NCBI GenBank assembly: GCA_937974135.1
Contig: CALJIH010000098.1
Coordinates: 1 to 8,137, forward strand
Reading direction: 5' to 3'
Origin: an uncultured Cocleimonas sp.
GTDB taxonomy: Bacteria; Pseudomonadota; Gammaproteobacteria; Thiotrichales; Thiotrichaceae
Length of the DNA: 8,137 nt
Made by a program: the position numbers and the translations under genes. The notes under the pieces are model-generated. The model was not told where the DNA came from and did not search any database. It saw only the letters and a program-made list of their open reading frames with translations. This document shows, in pieces, positions 5,773 through 8,137 of this stretch (position 1 is its first letter; the number at the start of each line of letters is the position of its first letter).

Positions 5773-6362
5773 GCTATCTCTTTCTTCAAATATTCAACAG
5801 CAGCATCGGCATTGATACTGAAATCATTGAAGATAACATTACCATTGGGATCAATCATAATTCCCCAAGGTGTTCCACCGGTACGGTAATTAATCATAGT
5901 CGTAGGGCGATCGTGTGGATTACCTTCTCCTGTTTCATGGCCCATGACAATATCGTGTAAACCATAGCGGTCTTGAATATTGTCCATTTTACTTTTGGTA
6001 TTTATAAATCCTCCTTCGAAAACCGTTTGAATAGAGAGTGCCGTAAAATGTGGACTGTCTTTAAACGCTTCAGAAATTTTCACTAAACTAGGAAACCCAT
6101 GTGAGTGGCAACCTGGGCACCAATACTGCCAACACTTCATATAAACAAACTTGCCTTTATGATCTGCTAGCTTAAATGAGGTTGGATTACCTTTACCATC
6201 AATCCACGTTTTCACCTCAAGCTCAGGGGCTTTTTGTCCAAGAATCCCATATCTATGTTTCTGTCTTGCTTCACCTTTGGCAAATGCGGAAGGCAGCATG
6301 AGTGAAGCCGCTGAAGCTTTGATGAGTTTTCGGCGTGTGTTTGAAAATCTAGAATTTTTCAT
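5760..6362 (-). CDS. Tat-exported thioredoxin-like (TlpA/redoxin-type) protein
   Basis: This 200-residue protein begins with a twin-arginine signal: NTRRKLIKASAASLMLPSAF (residues 8-27), with Arg10-Arg11 and a probable cleavage site near AFAKG. The mature part has a thioredoxin fold. GQKAPELEVKTWIDG opens the domain, KFVYMKCWQYWCPGCHSHG carries the CPGC active site (Cys82, Cys85), and GGTPWGIMIDPNGNVIF gives the cis-proline (Pro165) and the following strands. Such proteins exchange thiols or disulfides with partner proteins, or reduce peroxides, in the periplasm. The substrate is not evident and no DsbD/CcdA-type partner is nearby. A further cysteine (Cys77) lies close to the active site. The insert at about 135-155 (HETGEGNPHDRP) is unlike the simplest TlpA proteins. 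The start has a strong GGGAG ribosome site 4 bases upstream. The gene is divergent from the iron redox enzyme gene. Confidence 0.87.
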   Translation of the reverse strand: MKNSRFSNTRRKLIKASAASLMLPSAFAKGEARQKHRYGILGQKAPELEVKTWIDGKGNPTSFKLADHKGKFVYMKCWQYWCPGCHSHGFPSLVKISEAFKDSPHFTALSIQTVFEGGFINTKSKMDNIQDRYGLHDIVMGHETGEGNPHDRPTTMINYRTGGTPWGIMIDPNGNVIFNDFSINADAAVEYLKKEIAKMS

Positions 6363-6389
6363 AAATCTCCCCTGTTATTTATTTATCTA

Positions 6390-6417
6390 ATCATATCAGA
6401 CACAAATAGCGAACAAG
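6390..6417 (-). promoter_or_regulatory. Possible promoter of the Tat thioredoxin-like gene
   Basis: On the minus strand CTTGTT (6412-6417) and TATGAT (6390-6395) are 16 bases apart. Both are moderate matches to sigma-70 boxes. Transcription would start about 20 bases upstream of the ATG, leaving just room for the GGGAG ribosome site. Confidence 0.35.
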
Positions 6418-6457
6418 GGTCCATAGAGTAAATACGAGTCAATTTGCTTAATTAGTA

Positions 6458-6474
6458 TGCAAATATAATTTGCA
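6458..6474. promoter_or_regulatory. Inverted repeat overlapping the -35 box (operator-like)
   Basis: TGCAAAT - ATA - ATTTGCA is a perfect 7-bp inverted repeat with a 3-base centre. Its right arm overlaps the -35 hexamer of the rightward promoter, the usual place for a repressor site. No regulator gene is adjacent, so the binding protein is unknown. Confidence 0.45.
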
Positions 6475-6498
6475 CAAATACAACATGCACACTATATA
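6470..6498 (+). promoter_or_regulatory. Sigma-70 promoter of the iron redox enzyme gene
   Basis: TTGCAC (6470-6475) and TATATA (6493-6498) are separated by exactly 17 bases. Transcription would start near 6505, giving a leader of about 50 bases that ends in the AGGAG ribosome site (6544-6548). Confidence 0.6.
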
Positions 6499-6554
6499 TT
6501 TATAGGCAATATAAAGACTTATTGCTTTTTATTAATTTATTTTAGGAGTTAAAC

Positions 6555-7430
6555 ATGGACCAGATAAGACAAAATGCAGTTAATGAGATGATTGCGAGTG
6601 TGGGTCAAAAGAAGTGGGATGAGAATATGGATTTCATGCAAAGCCTGATATCTACCGTAAAAAACCATAGGATCAATCAGCATCCTATTGTTGAAGCAAT
6701 GCGCTCTTGTGAATTTTCTTTGCAAGAAATGCAGACTATTCATATGGAATATCGCGCTATTGTGCATATTTTTACCGATGCATTGTTGATGGCACAGTAT
6801 CAATCAAGAAAAGTTGAAAACGTGATGAAACCGGGTAGCAAAGCCTATGCACGCTTTTTATTGACGTTAAATACCTTAGATGAGTTTGGCTTCTATTATA
6901 AGATTGGCGAGCCTTGCAATTTTCAAGGTACTCCACAGCGTTCGCATCTAATTTTATTTGAAAACCTCATGACGGATATGCGTATTTCAGATGAAGACAG
7001 AAAGAAGTTTGTACCATCGTACTCAACGCAAAAGCTAAAAGAATACTTTTTATCCGCCTATGATGACTATCCGCTACTATTGACCTTATTAGCCGTAGCT
7101 GAGGAGATTGTGATGATCTTTAGCCCTGTAATGCGTGATAATACTGGCGCTTTAGGTGTACCTGTTGAAGCAGGTTACTATCAAGTTCATGGTGTTTCCG
7201 AAGATGAAGATAACGATGCATGCGATGATTTTCACCAGAATGACCTGTGGTTAATACTTGCACAAGGTGCTGGGGGCTATGATCGTGAACAATTACTGCA
7301 GAACACAAAAGTATTTATAGATTTATGGGAAGAATTTTGGAATCAAGATTTCGCCAAAAATAAGATTCAATCGATGCGTAAAATTGCCCCTAAAGTTCAA
7401 CAAAAGGAAAAAGAAGAACTGTTTGCTTAA
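6555..7430 (+). CDS. Heme-oxygenase-like fold, iron-containing redox enzyme family protein
   Basis: This 291-residue protein is probably cytoplasmic and mostly helical. It resembles the iron-containing redox enzymes of the heme-oxygenase-like (HDO) superfamily. The LDEFG block with Glu110, followed by SHLILFENLM with His131, matches the family pattern of an acidic residue, a spacer and H-x-x-L-F. A second acidic pair (Glu183-Glu184) lies in the helix AVAEEIVMIF. The block GYYQVHGVSEDED...DDFHQNDLW (207-232) gives His212, Glu216, Asp224 and His227, which could complete a two-iron site. Which residues bind metal is inferred, and the substrate is unknown. The first 60 residues and the charged C-terminal tail (KVQQKEKEELF) have no recognised role. 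It has its own promoter, AGGAG six bases before the ATG, and its own terminator, so it looks monocistronic. An inverted repeat over the -35 box suggests regulation. The divergent neighbour is a Tat thioredoxin-like protein. Confidence 0.72.
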   Translation: MDQIRQNAVNEMIASVGQKKWDENMDFMQSLISTVKNHRINQHPIVEAMRSCEFSLQEMQTIHMEYRAIVHIFTDALLMAQYQSRKVENVMKPGSKAYARFLLTLNTLDEFGFYYKIGEPCNFQGTPQRSHLILFENLMTDMRISDEDRKKFVPSYSTQKLKEYFLSAYDDYPLLLTLLAVAEEIVMIFSPVMRDNTGALGVPVEAGYYQVHGVSEDEDNDACDDFHQNDLWLILAQGAGGYDREQLLQNTKVFIDLWEEFWNQDFAKNKIQSMRKIAPKVQQKEKEELFA

Positions 7431-7450
7431 GCTGATATCTGCTTGAATAA

Positions 7451-7490
7451 GATAAGACGAACCTCGATTCGTCTTATCCTATTTGTAATT
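7451..7490 (+). terminator. Rho-independent terminator after the iron redox enzyme gene
   Basis: GATAAGACGAA (7451-7461) and TTCGTCTTATC (7468-7478) form a perfect 11-bp stem with the loop CCTCGA. The hairpin is followed by a T-rich tail (CTATTTGTAATTTTATT). It begins 20 bases after the stop codon. Confidence 0.75.
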
Positions 7491-7496
7491 TTATTG

Positions 7497-7517
7497 CAAA
7501 AGTAGGGGGGTGTCTTT
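7497..7517 (+). repeat. Dispersed 21-bp G-run repeat, copy 3
   Basis: All 21 bases are identical to the copy at 1491-1511, about 6 kb away (core GTAGGGGGGTGTCTTT). It lies just after the terminator of the iron redox enzyme gene and 57 bases before comEC. TTGCAA (7494-7499) and TATTCA (7517-7522) flank it with 17-base spacing, so it may also form part of the comEC promoter. Confidence 0.85.
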
Positions 7518-7574
7518 ATTCAAATCTAGATAACAATCCGTTACTATCGTTTCACTAGAATCTTAAAAATAATT

Positions 7575-8137
7575 ATGCGGCTTTTCTCTTTATTTCTATT
7601 AATTGGAACATTGCTTATTCAAATTTTGGATAATCTGTTGCCGTGGCAATTGTTACTGATTCCATTAATATTAGCGATGGGATTACTTTATTGGTGTAAA
7701 AGCAAAGGTAAAATCTTTAATCGTTCTATCCTAGTTGCTATCGCCTTCTTTTTAGGATTATCACTCGCCAGTTATCAAGCAAAACAAATACTTGATAGTA
7801 GAATCAGTCCAGATTTAGAAGGTAAAGATCTCATTATTCAAGGAAAAATTAATGGCATACCTTCATCTAAAGATGATGGTATAAGGTTTTTAATCCTAGT
7901 AGATTCAGCCGAGTTTGCAGATCAATCTGTCGCAAAAAACACTCCGATTAACTTTCAAGGGACTGTCAGACTTGGTTGGTTTAGAACCGCCAAGGAGATT
8001 AAATCAGGCGAACTATGGCAATTACGTGTGAAGTTAAAACAACCCTCAGGATTTATGAACCCAGGCGGTTTTGATTACGAAAAATGGCTATTCACACAAC
8101 GAATCATCGCCACTGGATACGTTAGAGACGGGAAGAA
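7575..8137 (+). CDS. comEC: ComEC DNA-uptake channel, N-terminal part (cut by window end)
   Basis: ComEC/Rec2 forms the inner-membrane channel that brings single-stranded DNA into the cell during natural transformation. The first 187 codons are present and open to the edge of the window. The protein starts with hydrophobic segments at about 2-18, 22-40 and 50-67. A soluble beta-rich domain follows (about 80-160), matching the N-terminal DUF4131-type domain. The decisive mark is FMNPGGFDYEKWLFTQRIIA (160-179), the conserved NPGGFDYE block of ComEC. The competence domain and the C-terminal metallo-beta-lactamase domain would lie beyond the window. The upstream frame has no other ATG before a TAG at 7527, so the ATG at 7575 is the likely start, although no clear Shine-Dalgarno site precedes it. 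A full protein would need roughly 500-600 further codons, so the gene's integrity cannot be judged here. Confidence 0.93.
   Translation, partial: MRLFSLFLLIGTLLIQILDNLLPWQLLLIPLILAMGLLYWCKSKGKIFNRSILVAIAFFLGLSLASYQAKQILDSRISPDLEGKDLIIQGKINGIPSSKDDGIRFLILVDSAEFADQSVAKNTPINFQGTVRLGWFRTAKEIKSGELWQLRVKLKQPSGFMNPGGFDYEKWLFTQRIIATGYVRDGK

Noticed and set aside
6549..6803. Minus-strand frame over the start of the iron redox enzyme gene
   Set aside because: It would begin inside the neighbouring gene and cover that gene's strong AGGAG site. The sequence is His/Cys-rich and unlike any family.
1..8137. CRISPR array, tRNA/rRNA genes, insertion sequences, prophage
   Set aside because: No regularly spaced repeats, cloverleaf-type sequence, rRNA blocks or transposase/integrase frames were seen. 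The repeats found are dispersed single copies.

Overview
The window reads as ordinary chromosome from an AT-rich proteobacterium, most likely a gammaproteobacterium. This is inferred from the mix of genes: an RpoE-like ECF sigma factor with its anti-sigma factor, an exosortase H pair, a YfcH/TIGR01777-type oxidoreductase, a hydrolase-OsmC fusion and comEC. No species can be named from the sequence alone. No rRNA, tRNA, CRISPR array, transposase or phage gene was seen.

Layout from left to right. (1) 72-1397, plus strand: a two-gene operon for an ECF sigma factor and a single-pass membrane anti-sigma factor. (2) 1398-1893: a very AT-rich gap of about 0.5 kb with a dispersed repeat copy and a strong leftward terminator. 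(3) 1894-3024, minus strand: exosortase H (xrtH) followed by its companion membrane protein, read toward the sigma operon. This is the sorting enzyme for proteins with a C-terminal IPTLxxWG-type signal, but no substrate gene lies in the window. (4) 3025-3418: a divergent regulatory region with an extended -10 for xrtH, a perfect TATAAT box for the next gene, and REP-like repeats. (5) 3419-5703, plus strand: an alpha/beta hydrolase fused to an OsmC domain, then a TIGR01777-family SDR oxidoreductase. (6) 5760-6362, minus strand: a Tat-exported thioredoxin-like protein with a CPGC site. (7) 6555-7430, plus strand, divergent from (6): a heme-oxygenase-like-fold, probably iron-dependent redox enzyme with its own promoter, a strong Shine-Dalgarno site and a terminator. 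(8) 7575 to the end: the N-terminus of the DNA-uptake channel ComEC, cut by the window edge.

Functional links. The sigma and anti-sigma proteins form one regulatory module. XrtH and its partner form an inner-membrane protein-sorting module. The hydrolase-OsmC protein, the SDR, the Tat thioredoxin-like protein and the iron redox enzyme all point to redox or detoxification chemistry, but nothing shows they share a pathway.

The most unusual non-coding signal is a repeat of about 21 bp whose core reads GTAGGGGGGTGTCTTT. It occurs three times on the plus strand (1491, 5736, 7497), each time just downstream of a plus-strand gene, and two copies are identical over 21 bases. A related degenerate copy sits on the minus strand at 3182-3197. 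The GTAG head recalls REP elements mobilised by RAYT transposases, but that link is a hypothesis.
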